Position numbers and translations under genes: made by a program. From a virus, in IMG/VR virus record IMGVR_UViG_3300031344_000005, positions 1 to 64,000 of that record: DNA of 64,000 bases. One strand, given 5' to 3'. Each line of letters starts with the position of its first letter. The stretch's first letter is position 1. The notes below the pieces were generated by a model. It ran no database searches. It had not been told where the DNA came from and saw nothing but the letters and a program-made list of their open reading frames with translations. Below are positions 31,477 through 42,762 of the stretch, in pieces.

Positions 31477-31875
31477 ATGTCCGATCCACTGAACCTAGGG
31501 ATGCAAGCTGCGGCAGCGATCGCAGCCTTGCCCCGCACGACCTTCACGGTCCCCGAAACCGCTCGCACCGCCACGGACCCCAAGACCGTCACGATTCGCC
31601 AACTGACGTTCGCCGAAGAGAAGGCGGCTCTGGAGGCCAAGGGGCACGGCGGCCACTCGTTCGAGTACGAGGGCGCCAAGCGGGCGCTCTGTGCCATTGA
31701 CGGCCAGCCCATCACGTGGACCGACAACCAGATCGAGAACGTCTTCATGGGCCTGTCGAACAAGGTGCGCGACATGGTGATCCGTGGCTTCTCCCTCGTC
31801 TGCCTGCCGAGCCAGAAAGAGGCGGACGATTTTTTAGCCAGCGCGAGCGCCACGGACTCAGCGAACAACTCCTAG
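31477..31875 (+). CDS. Tail assembly chaperone, unshifted product
   Basis: A 132-residue protein with a flexible N-terminus and a compact helical core (TIRQLTFAEEKAALEAKGHGG and FMGLSNKVRDMVIRGFSLV). It lies between tube and tape measure genes, the standard place for the lambda G/T-type chaperone pair. A slippery heptamer near its 3' end lets some ribosomes read on into the overlapping frame. It coats the tape measure during tail assembly. Confidence 0.75.
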   Translation: MSDPLNLGMQAAAAIAALPRTTFTVPETARTATDPKTVTIRQLTFAEEKAALEAKGHGGHSFEYEGAKRALCAIDGQPITWTDNQIENVFMGLSNKVRDMVIRGFSLVCLPSQKEADDFLASASATDSANNS

Positions 31876-32024
31876 ACGCCCTATGGGACGACGTCGTCTA
31901 TATAGCTCGATACGCACACCAGGACTTCGACAAGATACTCAGCCGACCGCGTTCTGAAATCATCAAGATCAAAGAAGCCCTCGGGCGGCTGGTGGACCAA
32001 GAGAACAACAAGAAACCCACCTAA
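31477..32024 (+). CDS. Tail assembly chaperone, -1 frameshift product
   Basis: Shifting back one base at 31830-31836 joins the first 120 residues to a 62-residue helical extension (QRERHGLSEQLLDALWDDVV...IIKIKEALGRLVDQ). The extended protein would be about 182 residues. The downstream part has no start codon or ribosome-binding site of its own and ends 6 bases before the tape measure gene. This fits the long/short chaperone pair used across tailed phages. Confidence 0.72.
31830..31836 (+). promoter_or_regulatory. -1 ribosomal frameshift slippery site
   Basis: The heptamer T TTT TTA lies exactly in the reading frame of the chaperone (codons TTT TTA at 31831-31836). It is the U UUU UUA class of slippery site. 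GC-rich sequence follows that could form a stimulatory structure. Confidence 0.75.
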
Positions 32025-32030
32025 GCCGCC

Positions 32031-33863
32031 ATGAGCGAGAATACGACACAGGTTGAGGGCCTAGACTTTACGGTCAAGGACCACGCGACGCCGGCCGCCG
32101 AGCACATGGCGAAGGCGTTCGAGCACGTCCACCACGCGGCCTCGGCTACGACCCAGAAGTTCAGTCAGATGACCCACAGCGCCGCCATGTCGGGCCTCGC
32201 CATGGTGGGACTTGGGTTCGGGTTCCGCGAGGTGGCGAAGTTCGCGGGCGACGCCAACCTGGAGCTTGAGAACGCGGTCAAGAGGATCGCGGGCGTTCAG
32301 TTCACGTTCGGCCACTGGAAGGCCGGCACGACGGCACAGGAGAAGTGGAACGAGTCGCTGACGGAGGGGAATGAGATCGTCGGCAAGTTGGAGGCGTCCG
32401 AGGGCAAGCTGAAGATGAAACGGGCCGAGTTGGCCGAGGTTTACTCGTCTCAGGCGATGATGTCGGAGCGCTACCACCAGACGCAGGCGCAGCAGATCGA
32501 TCTGACCGAGAAGCTTGGCGCTACGCAGAAGGTGCTGGGCATCAGCGCGGAGGCGGCGGGCGACATGATCGGCCGCGCCGCCATGACGGGCGCCATTCCA
32601 CTGCGCAGCCATCTTGGACGCCAACTCGCCAGCAGCATCGGGGATCTGAAGAAGTTCAAGCACGCCTCCGAGGCGGTGCGGTTCGAGAAGCTCAAGAAGG
32701 CGCTGGGCGACATGATGCCGGCGGCCGAAGGGATGGGGAAGGGACTGGCGGGTTCCATGTTCGACGTGCGCAAAGCCGTAGAGGATCTCACGCGGGATCT
32801 GACGGGAGGCGTCTTCAAGCAAGTCACGAAGGACTTCGCCGACTGGGCGCACAAGCTGACAGACGTGCGGGAGAGCGGCCAGAGCGTCGCGAAGGTTTGG
32901 GGCGAGAAGCTCGTGACGGATTTCGGCTACCTGAAGGACGCGACGGCATTCATCGCCGATCATTGGAAGGCCATTGCCGGCATCTTCGTGGCCACCAAGT
33001 TTGCGGGTACCATGCAGGGGCTGGCGGGGCGCTTCGGGGCTGGGGGCGTAGCGGGGGCGGCCGGGGGAGCGGCGGCGGGTGCCGGGCTGGCCGGCGTGAT
33101 GAACGTGAAGGCCGGTACCGTGAACGTCCAGGGAGGCGCAGCGGCGGCACTGGGGGCCACCACGGCTTCCGAGATTGGGGCGAAACTCAAACCCAGCTTG
33201 TCGGAGACCGTCACCAAATTCAGTAACATGGCGGCCAGGGTCGGAATAGTCACAGAGGCCCTTGGGGGGCTCTACATTGGTCTGGACGCTCTCGCCAAGT
33301 GGGCACTGTCGAAGCAAGACGAGGGCATGGCCAGGAGCGCGGCGGCTCCGCGGGCTATGTCATCGCTCACCGCTGGTGCTAAGGCCATGTCGTCCGCACT
33401 GCATGAGGAATCGGTCGAGAAGACATTCGGCCACCTAAAGTCGGCCTTTGAAGCCTACGGCCTGAAGCCTGGGCAGATGCTCGACCGGGCGACGCTGTCC
33501 GCCGAATTGCGAGCGATGGAGCCTGGTCTCGCGGCCAAGCAGATCGCCATGTACGGCATCAAGGGCGCTTCCGCCAAGAGCGTCCAGGCCCCTGGCATGT
33601 TGGACGAGGCCGCCGGCAGGATCACGACGCTCCTGAACAACTATGCCGCGCAGTTGTTGGCGGCGAATCCCGATCTGGCCAAGGGAGTCTCACAGCGGAA
33701 GACCACGGCCGCACCCGTGACGAACATCAACGTCCAGCACCTCGAAATCACCCAGGACTTCAAGCAAGCCGATCCTGACCGCGTCTTCCACAACGTCCCG
33801 CGAGACATCGCCGACATGGTCCGCAACCCGCGCGGCAGCAACATCGGGGCGGTGTCAGGATGA
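32031..33863 (+). CDS. Tail tape measure protein
   Basis: A 610-residue, mostly helical, Ala/Lys/Glu-rich protein after the chaperone pair. It has coiled-coil stretches, an amphipathic Gly/Ala-rich hydrophobic segment around 330-365 (a likely membrane-active region), and a C-terminal motif typical of tape measures (INVQHLEITQDFKQADP). By the usual scaling of about 0.15 nm per residue the tail would be roughly 90 nm long. It sets tail length and helps channel DNA. Confidence 0.75.
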   Translation: MSENTTQVEGLDFTVKDHATPAAEHMAKAFEHVHHAASATTQKFSQMTHSAAMSGLAMVGLGFGFREVAKFAGDANLELENAVKRIAGVQFTFGHWKAGTTAQEKWNESLTEGNEIVGKLEASEGKLKMKRAELAEVYSSQAMMSERYHQTQAQQIDLTEKLGATQKVLGISAEAAGDMIGRAAMTGAIPLRSHLGRQLASSIGDLKKFKHASEAVRFEKLKKALGDMMPAAEGMGKGLAGSMFDVRKAVEDLTRDLTGGVFKQVTKDFADWAHKLTDVRESGQSVAKVWGEKLVTDFGYLKDATAFIADHWKAIAGIFVATKFAGTMQGLAGRFGAGGVAGAAGGAAAGAGLAGVMNVKAGTVNVQGGAAAALGATTASEIGAKLKPSLSETVTKFSNMAARVGIVTEALGGLYIGLDALAKWALSKQDEGMARSAAAPRAMSSLTAGAKAMSSALHEESVEKTFGHLKSAFEAYGLKPGQMLDRATLSAELRAMEPGLAAKQIAMYGIKGASAKSVQAPGMLDEAAGRITTLLNNYAAQLLAANPDLAKGVSQRKTTAAPVTNINVQHLEITQDFKQADPDRVFHNVPRDIADMVRNPRGSNIGAVSG

Positions 33864-35164
33864 CGACCTTCGCCGAACTGAATGCGCAGGGCGACGCCGC
33901 CGACAAGGACTCGACGGCGCAGGGCCATATCCAGATCATCCCGCTCGAAGGCACCCTGCCGACCATCGACCTATGGGCCGACGCCATGCCGTTCAAAGGC
34001 ATGGAGTTCGCGGGCGAGCAGCGGATCTCGACGAAATACTACGTTGGCAACCCGGTGGCGACACAGCAGATCGGCGGTCCCATCAAGACCCCCAGTACAT
34101 GGATGGGGCATTGGATGGACGTCGACCTGGGCGAAGGCGGGGCCCGTGCGTTGGTGCTGCAGTTCGAGAACCTGCGCGACCTCGGGATCCCGGTGGAGGT
34201 GCGGTGGGGCGGCCGAAATCTCGCGGCCGGCGAAGACCCCGCGGTGGTTCGTCGCGGGCTCATCAAAAAATTCACGCCGAAGTACAACCGCCTCCAAGAC
34301 ATCGAATGGTCCTGTGAGTGGGAATGGCGGGGCGAAACCCTGCAGACCAAGCCGCCGACGTTCGCGTCAGATGCCTTCGCGACCAGCCAAGACTTCTCGG
34401 CGCTGCGGGAGCAACTGGCCGAAACACAGGACGAAACGACGTCCTGGAGAGACGTTGCGTGGGACATCCTGGGCACTGGCGCCAACGCCATGTTGACCGT
34501 CTCGGATGCGCTGGACGATGTACAGAGTTCCATCGCCGCGGCCATCGACGTGGTGGACGGGGCGAGCGACATGTTGTCGCAGGTCGCCAGTCTGCCAAGT
34601 GACATTGCCGACCGCATGCGCGGTGTCTGCGCTCGCGTGGTGATTGCGTGTGCCAATGGTCGCGCGGCCGTAGGGGATTTCTGCGGGCTCTGGCCCGGCG
34701 TCGAGGGCATCGCGATTGGGGTGGACATCACGGAGGCCGGCATGTTCATCCGCCGGCAGGCCGGTATGGCGAAGCTCGCGATGTTCCCGCATGACAACCC
34801 CATGGAGCACCTCGACGGCCAAACGGCTCAATACGACCTGATCCGGTCTTGGGACCTGCTGGCCCAGCAGGCGGCGGTGGCCTCCGCGACGCTTGCGAGT
34901 CAGCAGGTCCCAGACATTATCGCGACCGTGCGACCGCCAGCCGGCACTGACCTGCGGGACCTCGCCGTCAAATACTACGGCAATGCAGATCTGTGGATCT
35001 TGATTGCCGACTACAACGACCTTGACAGCTCGGAGGTACCGGCGACGCCAGCCGGCGTGAGCGACAACGGCGCGCCGCCGATCTATATCCCGCGACAGAC
35101 AGCATTTGTCGCGATGCTAAATGAACTATGGGGCAGCGGCGGCGCTACGGGGGCCTCGCCATGA
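33860..35164 (+). CDS. LysM-like baseplate/tail protein
   Basis: A 434-residue protein coupled by ATGA to the tape measure. The N-terminal domain is beta-rich. A helical middle follows, and the C-terminal part resembles the LysM-type phage module (VRPPAGTDLRDLAVKYYG, then LWILIADYNDL), which binds the tail tube or peptidoglycan. In phages with this gene order such proteins (gp53-like) lie at the baseplate hub. The exact class is uncertain. Confidence 0.6.
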   Translation: MTTFAELNAQGDAADKDSTAQGHIQIIPLEGTLPTIDLWADAMPFKGMEFAGEQRISTKYYVGNPVATQQIGGPIKTPSTWMGHWMDVDLGEGGARALVLQFENLRDLGIPVEVRWGGRNLAAGEDPAVVRRGLIKKFTPKYNRLQDIEWSCEWEWRGETLQTKPPTFASDAFATSQDFSALREQLAETQDETTSWRDVAWDILGTGANAMLTVSDALDDVQSSIAAAIDVVDGASDMLSQVASLPSDIADRMRGVCARVVIACANGRAAVGDFCGLWPGVEGIAIGVDITEAGMFIRRQAGMAKLAMFPHDNPMEHLDGQTAQYDLIRSWDLLAQQAAVASATLASQQVPDIIATVRPPAGTDLRDLAVKYYGNADLWILIADYNDLDSSEVPATPAGVSDNGAPPIYIPRQTAFVAMLNELWGSGGATGASP

Positions 35165-37311
35165 GCCAGTCACAGCCCCGCCTTTACCGGCCAGCGTGGT
35201 TTCTGCGTTTCCATGTGCGTCTAGAGGACTTCGGCCAGACCGACGAGTCCGACGCCCAGGACGGCTCGAAGCCCTACACGGACGCCAAAGCGACGCAACT
35301 CCAGCTATCGAGCGACACCGAGACTCTGCTGGCCCAGCAGGCGGCGGCTGGCGGGTACAGAAAGTCAAGTCAGATCGGCCTGCTGAAACTATCGAGCGGG
35401 CTGCGTCGGGACGCCGCCAGGGTCGGCGCCAAGTCATCGGCGGGCGATGGTGGCAAGGCCGATCCGTTCTCGGTGGAGTTCGTCACGGCCCCCATGGAGC
35501 TGTCGATCGAAGACAAGGGCTTCCGCGAGGCGGACGTTCTGGAGGCCAGCTTCCCCTTCATCGACATGCCGCTCAACCCGCTAATCGTTCGCGAGATTCG
35601 CGTCGAGGGCTGGGTCGGGACCGTGAAGGCCGCCGACTTTGCGACCCCGCAGAACTGGCACCTGGAGCCGCGGATGTCGAAGACCAGCGTGCTGCGGTTC
35701 AACGGGTACGTGGACTTGCCCGAGATGGAAGCCGACGAGAACGCCAACACGGTGCACATCAAGGCCCGCAGCTACATCTCGGTGCTCATCGACGGCAAGA
35801 TCAATCCGCACGCCAAGGCGTACCGGATCCAAGGGAAAGAAGAACTGCTGACCGCCTACATCAACCGCATCCTGTCGCTGTACCCGCCGACATCGGGCGA
35901 CACTGGCGGCGACCCTTTCCGCGCCTACTGGTACGCGAGCCCGTCCGAGAAAGAGCCGACGCTGAGCCGCAAGACCCTGTTGCGGTCGCTTCAGAGCGCG
36001 AAGAGCCGCAACCAAGCGGCCGGGCAATCACCCGGCAGCGACAGCAGTGCGCAGCCGGACCCCGCGGGCGAAGCCCCCGATCCAGCCGGGCTGGGTGACG
36101 CTGCCAGCGGTGGCGCACCGGCGATGCCTCCCAAGGCCGTGAGCGAAGAAGGAATTTCGATCTGGGATCTCATCACGCAGGCGTGCGAGCTGTGCGGTGT
36201 GCTCCCGATGTACAAGCCGAGCCTGCCGCCGTTCAAGGGGCCAGATGGGAAAGACATCGATCCCGTCAACTGCCTGCTCGTCACCCCGCCGGAAGCGTTC
36301 TTCGATGATATTTCGAGCGCCGTGCAGATCGCTGGCGGTGCGCGGGACGGCTTCACACGCGACTTCAGCCTTGAGACAGGCGGCGCGTTTACCTCGGACG
36401 TCCGCTTCATGGTGTGGGGACAGAACCTCAGCAAGATGAAGCTAGCCCGTCAGATGGGGAAGGTACGTCCAACCGCCGTCGAGGTGCGCGGCTACAACAT
36501 CGACGCCAGCGACAAAGGCGGCGAGATGGTGGCGCGCTTCCCAGCCCACAATCCCAGGAAGCCCAAGGGCAAGGGACGCTCGGCGCACAAGATGACCGAG
36601 AAGGGCGGCGGGAAAATCGATGCGATCCGCACGTTCGTCTTGAAGGGCATTCGCAGTCCGCAGATGCTCATGGACGCCGCCAAGTCCATCTATCACCAAC
36701 TCTGCCGGCCCGAGCTGACCATGAGCTTGGAGACCGACGAACTGGCCAGCTACATCGACCCCGCAGCGTCCATGCAGGCGGGTACGCTGGTCGAGAACCA
36801 CAACGACAACCCCGACATCCTGCGACTTTGTGCCGGCACGCCCGTACATGTCGTGGTGGCGAAGAAGTCGAAAGATCCCAACAACCTCACGATCTGCAGC
36901 CTCTCAGAATTCTACGACCTGAAGGGCGACCAGATCGTAGAGCTGCTGACCAAACAAAACGACCGCTGGGGTGCCTTCCACACCGACGGGACACTCGACC
37001 AGCAAGGCATCGAAGCCACGGCGCAGAAGATTCAGGCGGCGTACCGGGCGGCCAAGCTCCCGAGCGTCTACTACTGCAAGGCCGTTCGCTTGCAGTTCAA
37101 GGCGGACGATGAGTTCTTTCACTGTTCGATGGAGCTGGCGAACTACATGCCGACGAATGACCCGGCCAACATGGATGCCGACACGCATGCCCTAAACGAC
37201 GAGCGCAGGATGAAGCCAACGTCGTCGGCCGCCAGGCGGGCGGCAGCACAAGCCAAACAGTCAGACGACATCACGAACCGAGCTGCGCGCCAGTCTTCGG
37301 GGGGTGTCTGA
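35161..37311 (+). CDS. Baseplate hub protein (gp27/gpD-like)
   Basis: ATG 35161 overlaps the previous stop; the product is 716 residues. The N-terminal half has beta-barrel-like strands (ADFATPQNWHLEPRMSKTSVLRFNGYVDLPEM) as in phage late-control D/gp27 hub proteins. A low-complexity Pro/Ala/Ser/Gly linker (about 275-325) interrupts it, and hub-like folds resume after. It lies just before a spike-like protein, the normal order. The linker may be an insertion. Confidence 0.65.
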   Translation: MSQSQPRLYRPAWFLRFHVRLEDFGQTDESDAQDGSKPYTDAKATQLQLSSDTETLLAQQAAAGGYRKSSQIGLLKLSSGLRRDAARVGAKSSAGDGGKADPFSVEFVTAPMELSIEDKGFREADVLEASFPFIDMPLNPLIVREIRVEGWVGTVKAADFATPQNWHLEPRMSKTSVLRFNGYVDLPEMEADENANTVHIKARSYISVLIDGKINPHAKAYRIQGKEELLTAYINRILSLYPPTSGDTGGDPFRAYWYASPSEKEPTLSRKTLLRSLQSAKSRNQAAGQSPGSDSSAQPDPAGEAPDPAGLGDAASGGAPAMPPKAVSEEGISIWDLITQACELCGVLPMYKPSLPPFKGPDGKDIDPVNCLLVTPPEAFFDDISSAVQIAGGARDGFTRDFSLETGGAFTSDVRFMVWGQNLSKMKLARQMGKVRPTAVEVRGYNIDASDKGGEMVARFPAHNPRKPKGKGRSAHKMTEKGGGKIDAIRTFVLKGIRSPQMLMDAAKSIYHQLCRPELTMSLETDELASYIDPAASMQAGTLVENHNDNPDILRLCAGTPVHVVVAKKSKDPNNLTICSLSEFYDLKGDQIVELLTKQNDRWGAFHTDGTLDQQGIEATAQKIQAAYRAAKLPSVYYCKAVRLQFKADDEFFHCSMELANYMPTNDPANMDADTHALNDERRMKPTSSAARRAAAQAKQSDDITNRAARQSSGGV

Positions 37312-38087
37312 TGGGCCACGCATTCGGCACCGAGATCCGGCGCAACATCGACGCCAAGGCGCTCGGCAAGGCCATCTCGGCGCCGGGCCTCGACCTGCGG
37401 TACTGGTGCAGTCTTGCCGTGGTCTGCACCCACGATCCCGAGACGGGCGAAAAGGACCTGACCGACAAGCTCGCCATCTACAACGACAGCGCAGGCGTGG
37501 ACGTCGACGTGGAGTTGCAGCCGCTTGGCCAGCCCTGTACGTGCAAGTACGCCGGCATCCAGGCCGGCGACGTGACGATTTGCGCGCCCATTCGGCCCGG
37601 TGACATCGTATTGGTGGAGTGCCCGGACGGCGACCTGTACACGCCCGTCATCACGCACATCGTGCACAGCCGAGCGAAGCGCCAGCCGACAGAGGACGGG
37701 AAACCCATCTTCGACAACAACCGCCTGCTCATCTATGCCAAGAACGTTCCGATTGACATTCGCACGGCCGGCGGTGTGCGGATGCTGCTTGATCAAGATG
37801 GCAATGTGAACGTCACGGCATCCACCGTCACCACCACCGCCACGACGTTCACCACCAAGGCCGAGACCAAGCTGGGCGATGAGAATGCTTCACAGCACGT
37901 GATGCACGGCGAATTGTTCACGACCGACTTGTCTGCCGCTCTCACCGCGATTCTGGCGGACCTAGTTCTGGCGTTTACGATGCTGGGGCTAACTCCGCCG
38001 GGGCCAACGTCCACGGATCCCGTCACACAGGTGCTCACCGGTATCGCGTCCGGCACCTATCTCGCGACGAAAGTGACCGCCACATGA
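37311..38087 (+). CDS. Baseplate spike/gpV-like protein
   Basis: A 258-residue protein after the hub gene. The first half is an OB-fold-like beta barrel ([46 protein letters not shown]). The second half has Thr/Val strands ([21 protein letters not shown]) typical of the intertwined beta-helix of central spikes. It would pierce the outer membrane during contraction. Confidence 0.65.
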   Translation: MGHAFGTEIRRNIDAKALGKAISAPGLDLRYWCSLAVVCTHDPETGEKDLTDKLAIYNDSAGVDVDVELQPLGQPCTCKYAGIQAGDVTICAPIRPGDIVLVECPDGDLYTPVITHIVHSRAKRQPTEDGKPIFDNNRLLIYAKNVPIDIRTAGGVRMLLDQDGNVNVTASTVTTTATTFTTKAETKLGDENASQHVMHGELFTTDLSAALTAILADLVLAFTMLGLTPPGPTSTDPVTQVLTGIASGTYLATKVTAT

Positions 38088-38349
38088 GCGCCGCGGGGAA
38101 TGCCATCGGGACGGCCATCGTAGCCTACGAGAAAACGGCGTTAGCTGCGTTCGTGGCTGCGCGCAAGCCAGGGCCCTATTCGGCGGCCGAGTTGGTTCAA
38201 CTGCAATTGATCCGGAATCAAGCCGACGGCAACGCCATTGTGGACAATCTGCCGTCTTCGCAGGGCGGCAGCGGGGCGTCCAACTGGGACGGTGGGCAGG
38301 CAAACACCAATTACGGCGGCATGCCTTCGATCAATGGGGGCAACGTCTA

Positions 38350-38350
<1 letters not shown>
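38084..38350 (+). CDS. Small baseplate-region protein
   Basis: An 88-residue protein with an ATGA overlap. The C-terminal third is Gly/Asn/Ser-rich. It sits between the spike and fibre genes and may be a spike tip or fibre-attachment protein. It does not show the metal-binding PAAR signature, so this is a guess. Confidence 0.45.
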
Positions 38351-39845
<1,495 letters not shown>

Positions 39846-39849
<4 letters not shown>

Positions 39850-40820
39850 CCGAAAAGATCAGTGCAGTCATCTGCACCTACAACGAAGAGGACAACATCG
39901 CGGCCTGCATCGAGTCGGTTGCAGGCGTCGACGAGGTCGTGGTGAGTGACGACTATTCGGAGGACTCGACAAGGGAGATTGCCGAACGCCTCGGCGCCAA
40001 GGTATTGTTGCGCAGCAAGGAAGGCGGTGGTTCACGGCTCGGCGGTGACATCATCACGGAGACGCATGTCAACGACTTCCACGAGCGCTTCGGCTGGGCG
40101 CCATCATTCCACGCTGGCGACCGCATTTGCAACGGCGCCGACAAGGCCCGTGAGGCCGTGGGGTTCGCCCAGGGGGACTGGATCATTAGTCCAGATGCGG
40201 ACGAGCGTGTCACCTGGAACTTACCAGCGTTGCGGGAATTGCTTCCGGTCTGTGATCAGATCGTGCACGAGTTCGTCCACTCACACGACGCTGAAGGGAA
40301 GCCTCACCGAGTAAGCACTATCTCAAAACTATTTCGCAAATCCATGACCGGGTTTGGAGGGCGCACGCACACTTGCATGCTGCCGGCGGGGAGGATCCTC
40401 CAGACGAACCTGCTTCGCATTGACCACTACCAAAAACCCCACGACCAGCCGCACGTGCTGCCAACGATGGAGTACAGCGTGCTGACGGACGACGATCAAC
40501 GAAGTCGGTTTTATCTCGGGCGCGAATATTACTTCTATCGTCACTACGACAGGGCGCTCGTTCTCTTGGATCTGTACCTCAAGAACGCCACCGGACACAT
40601 CCCAGAGATTGCACAGGCACGGTTGTACGCGGCTCATTGCTACTGGGAGGATGGCTCGGGACGTGGCGATGAAGCGCGGCGGAGCTGCATGGAAGCGTTG
40701 ATCCTCAACCCCGAGCACCGGGACGCACTGGCATTCATGGCCGAGCTGTATCACGAGCCGTGGAAACACAAATGGCTGCACCTCGCTAGCGTGGCCACAG
40801 ACGAGGATATTCTATTTTGA
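39846..40820 (+). CDS. GT2-family glycosyltransferase with TPR-like tail
   Basis: A 324-residue enzyme starting at the ATG overlapping the fibre stop. The GT-A motifs are [10 protein letters not shown] (9-18), [10 protein letters not shown] (33-42), and a DxD-type PDADERV (116-122). The C-terminal 100 residues look helical, like tetratricopeptide repeats ([26 protein letters not shown]), also found in other TPR-fused GT2 enzymes. It lies between fibre and baseplate genes, where glycosyltransferases are not usual. The target is probably a tail protein. Confidence 0.8.
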
Positions 40821-41653
40821 ACCCATTCGCCCGCGCAGGATTTGAACAAGCCGGACAGATGCTCGGCGAGGGCAGCTCGTTCTACGTCGCGCGGGCCATC
40901 AGCGTGGGCGGACAGATCGTCCGAATAGTGTTCAGCGGCGAGCCCAAGCACAAAAGTTCGGGTGCGCCAGATGATGCCCTGAACGCGGCGAACTACCAGG
41001 TTTCAGTCACGACCGGGACCGGCAATGATCCGGAGTCCATCGCGACCCTGCTAACCGTTGGGTTCTGGCCAGCCTTCGGGCTGCACGCTGACGGCGAGGC
41101 GTACGTCGATTTGCAAGTGGACCGCCCCCTCATCGTCGGCATGAGCTACACGGTCGCGGTGTCGCATGCACTGGTGGCGGCTGACGGCACTCCGATCGGC
41201 TCCCCCTACTCGTGGACCTTCAACGGCTCGGCGCGGCCGATTCGTCGACGCCAGCAACGCCGGCAAATCGGGCTAGTAGACTTCGCGAGCGATCCCTTCA
41301 CGGGCGGCATTAAAGTCGACCAATCGGGCGACTGGGCGAGCGAGGAAGGTTTGTCCGGCACTCGCAAGCGCGTTTGGCGGACTGCCCTCACGCCATTCGG
41401 CGCATTTTCGTTTCTGCAGAATTTCGGTCTGAAGTACGACATCAAGAAGCCCGGCACGCTCAGCATCCTGGGCAACTTGCGCACCGAACTGAAACAGCAG
41501 CTTCTGCAGCAGCCCGACATCAAGAACGCCAGCTCGTCGGTGGCGATGGACTCGCGTGGCTTTTTGGCTATCACGATCAACACCCAGACCAGCACGGGTG
41601 AGAATCTTTCCGATACCATGCAGGCAACCCCCAGCGGAATGGTGACAACGTAA
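40817..41653 (+). CDS. gp25-like baseplate wedge protein
   Basis: A 278-residue protein beginning with TTG in a TTGA overlap. The N-terminal part is a beta domain. The C-terminal part has the gp25-like arrangement GTRKRVWRTALTPFGAF, NFGLKYDI and a strand ending FLAITINTQ. It precedes baseplate-J-like genes, as gp25-type proteins commonly do. Confidence 0.55.
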   Translation: MNPFARAGFEQAGQMLGEGSSFYVARAISVGGQIVRIVFSGEPKHKSSGAPDDALNAANYQVSVTTGTGNDPESIATLLTVGFWPAFGLHADGEAYVDLQVDRPLIVGMSYTVAVSHALVAADGTPIGSPYSWTFNGSARPIRRRQQRRQIGLVDFASDPFTGGIKVDQSGDWASEEGLSGTRKRVWRTALTPFGAFSFLQNFGLKYDIKKPGTLSILGNLRTELKQQLLQQPDIKNASSSVAMDSRGFLAITINTQTSTGENLSDTMQATPSGMVTT

Positions 41654-42762
41654 TGCCCTCTTCCTTCGTTTCGCGCCAAGACCTCTTCGCGGTTGGCCGC
41701 GCCGCCATTGTCGCCACGCCTGGAATCCGCATCAACCCAACGATGATCGATGTTCCGGGCAGCGATCTAAACCTCACGGTCGGGGTAGACGCCGTGTTGG
41801 GCGAAGAAATATCGATGCGTTCTGCCTATGCGATGCGGGGGGCGTTCGCGGAGTTAGCGCGCGGCTCGCAGCTCGACCGAGTGATCTATGACCGATCGGG
41901 CCTCCTGCGGTTCGGCGCCACGCCGGCCAGCGTAGATCTCGTGCTGAGCAGGCCAACCGCAACCGGGGGCGCCGGGACCCTTGACGCTGGCTCAGTGGTC
42001 CAAACGGCCGCTGGCACGCAGTTCGGGCTGGATTACGCGGTGGTTTTTGGCGATGCGCTTCTCACGACCACGGCGTCCGCGACATCTACAACGTCGGGCG
42101 CCGATACCAACGTGGCAGCCGGGACCGTGACAGGGTTCTCAACTCAGCCGTTCGACACGACTTTGACGGTGACCAACCCCACGAGCGCGGCCGGCGGAAC
42201 CGATGCCGAGGATGCCATTGCGTTCCTGGGGCGCTATCGCGGCTACTTCCCGACGCTCAGCAGGGGCACGCTGGGGGCCATCGAATATGGGGCCACGCAG
42301 GTGCCTGGCGTTGCCGTCGCGACCGCCACCGAGGTGGTGAACCCAGGGACGGGCTACCCTGCGGCTATCGTCCAGTTGGTGATCGGTGATGTCTCGGGAA
42401 ACGCGACCTTCGACATGGTGAAGGCCGTGGCCAATATGATGCTGACCTACCGGGCACTCGGTATCTACGTGCAGGTACTGAGCGGCGTCGTATTCCAGCA
42501 GGCCGTCGCGTGGTCGCTCGCGTTCCAAACCGGAGTCAACGAAGCGCTGGCGGTGTCGCGCGTGCGGGCCGTTACGGTGGCGTGCGCGCAATTCCTGGCG
42601 CCGGGCGCCACGCTCTACAGGTCGACTCTTATCAGCGCGGCCCGAAAAGTGCCTGGCGTCATTATCTCGGATTCGTCACTCGTCTACCCGCTCGGAGACG
42701 TCGAGCCTACGTCGGTTCAGCAAATGATCCGTGTCGCAAGCCAGGCGGTCACCTTCCAATGA
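41653..42762 (+). CDS. Baseplate J-like protein 1
   Basis: A 369-residue protein. The phrases GTDAEDAIAFLGRYRGYFPTLSR and GAIEYGATQVPGV are like those in baseplate J (Mu gp47) proteins. Long Thr-rich beta segments precede. A second J-like protein follows, and the pair may form the baseplate wedge. It starts with TAATG overlap. Confidence 0.65.
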   Translation: MPSSFVSRQDLFAVGRAAIVATPGIRINPTMIDVPGSDLNLTVGVDAVLGEEISMRSAYAMRGAFAELARGSQLDRVIYDRSGLLRFGATPASVDLVLSRPTATGGAGTLDAGSVVQTAAGTQFGLDYAVVFGDALLTTTASATSTTSGADTNVAAGTVTGFSTQPFDTTLTVTNPTSAAGGTDAEDAIAFLGRYRGYFPTLSRGTLGAIEYGATQVPGVAVATATEVVNPGTGYPAAIVQLVIGDVSGNATFDMVKAVANMMLTYRALGIYVQVLSGVVFQQAVAWSLAFQTGVNEALAVSRVRAVTVACAQFLAPGATLYRSTLISAARKVPGVIISDSSLVYPLGDVEPTSVQQMIRVASQAVTFQ

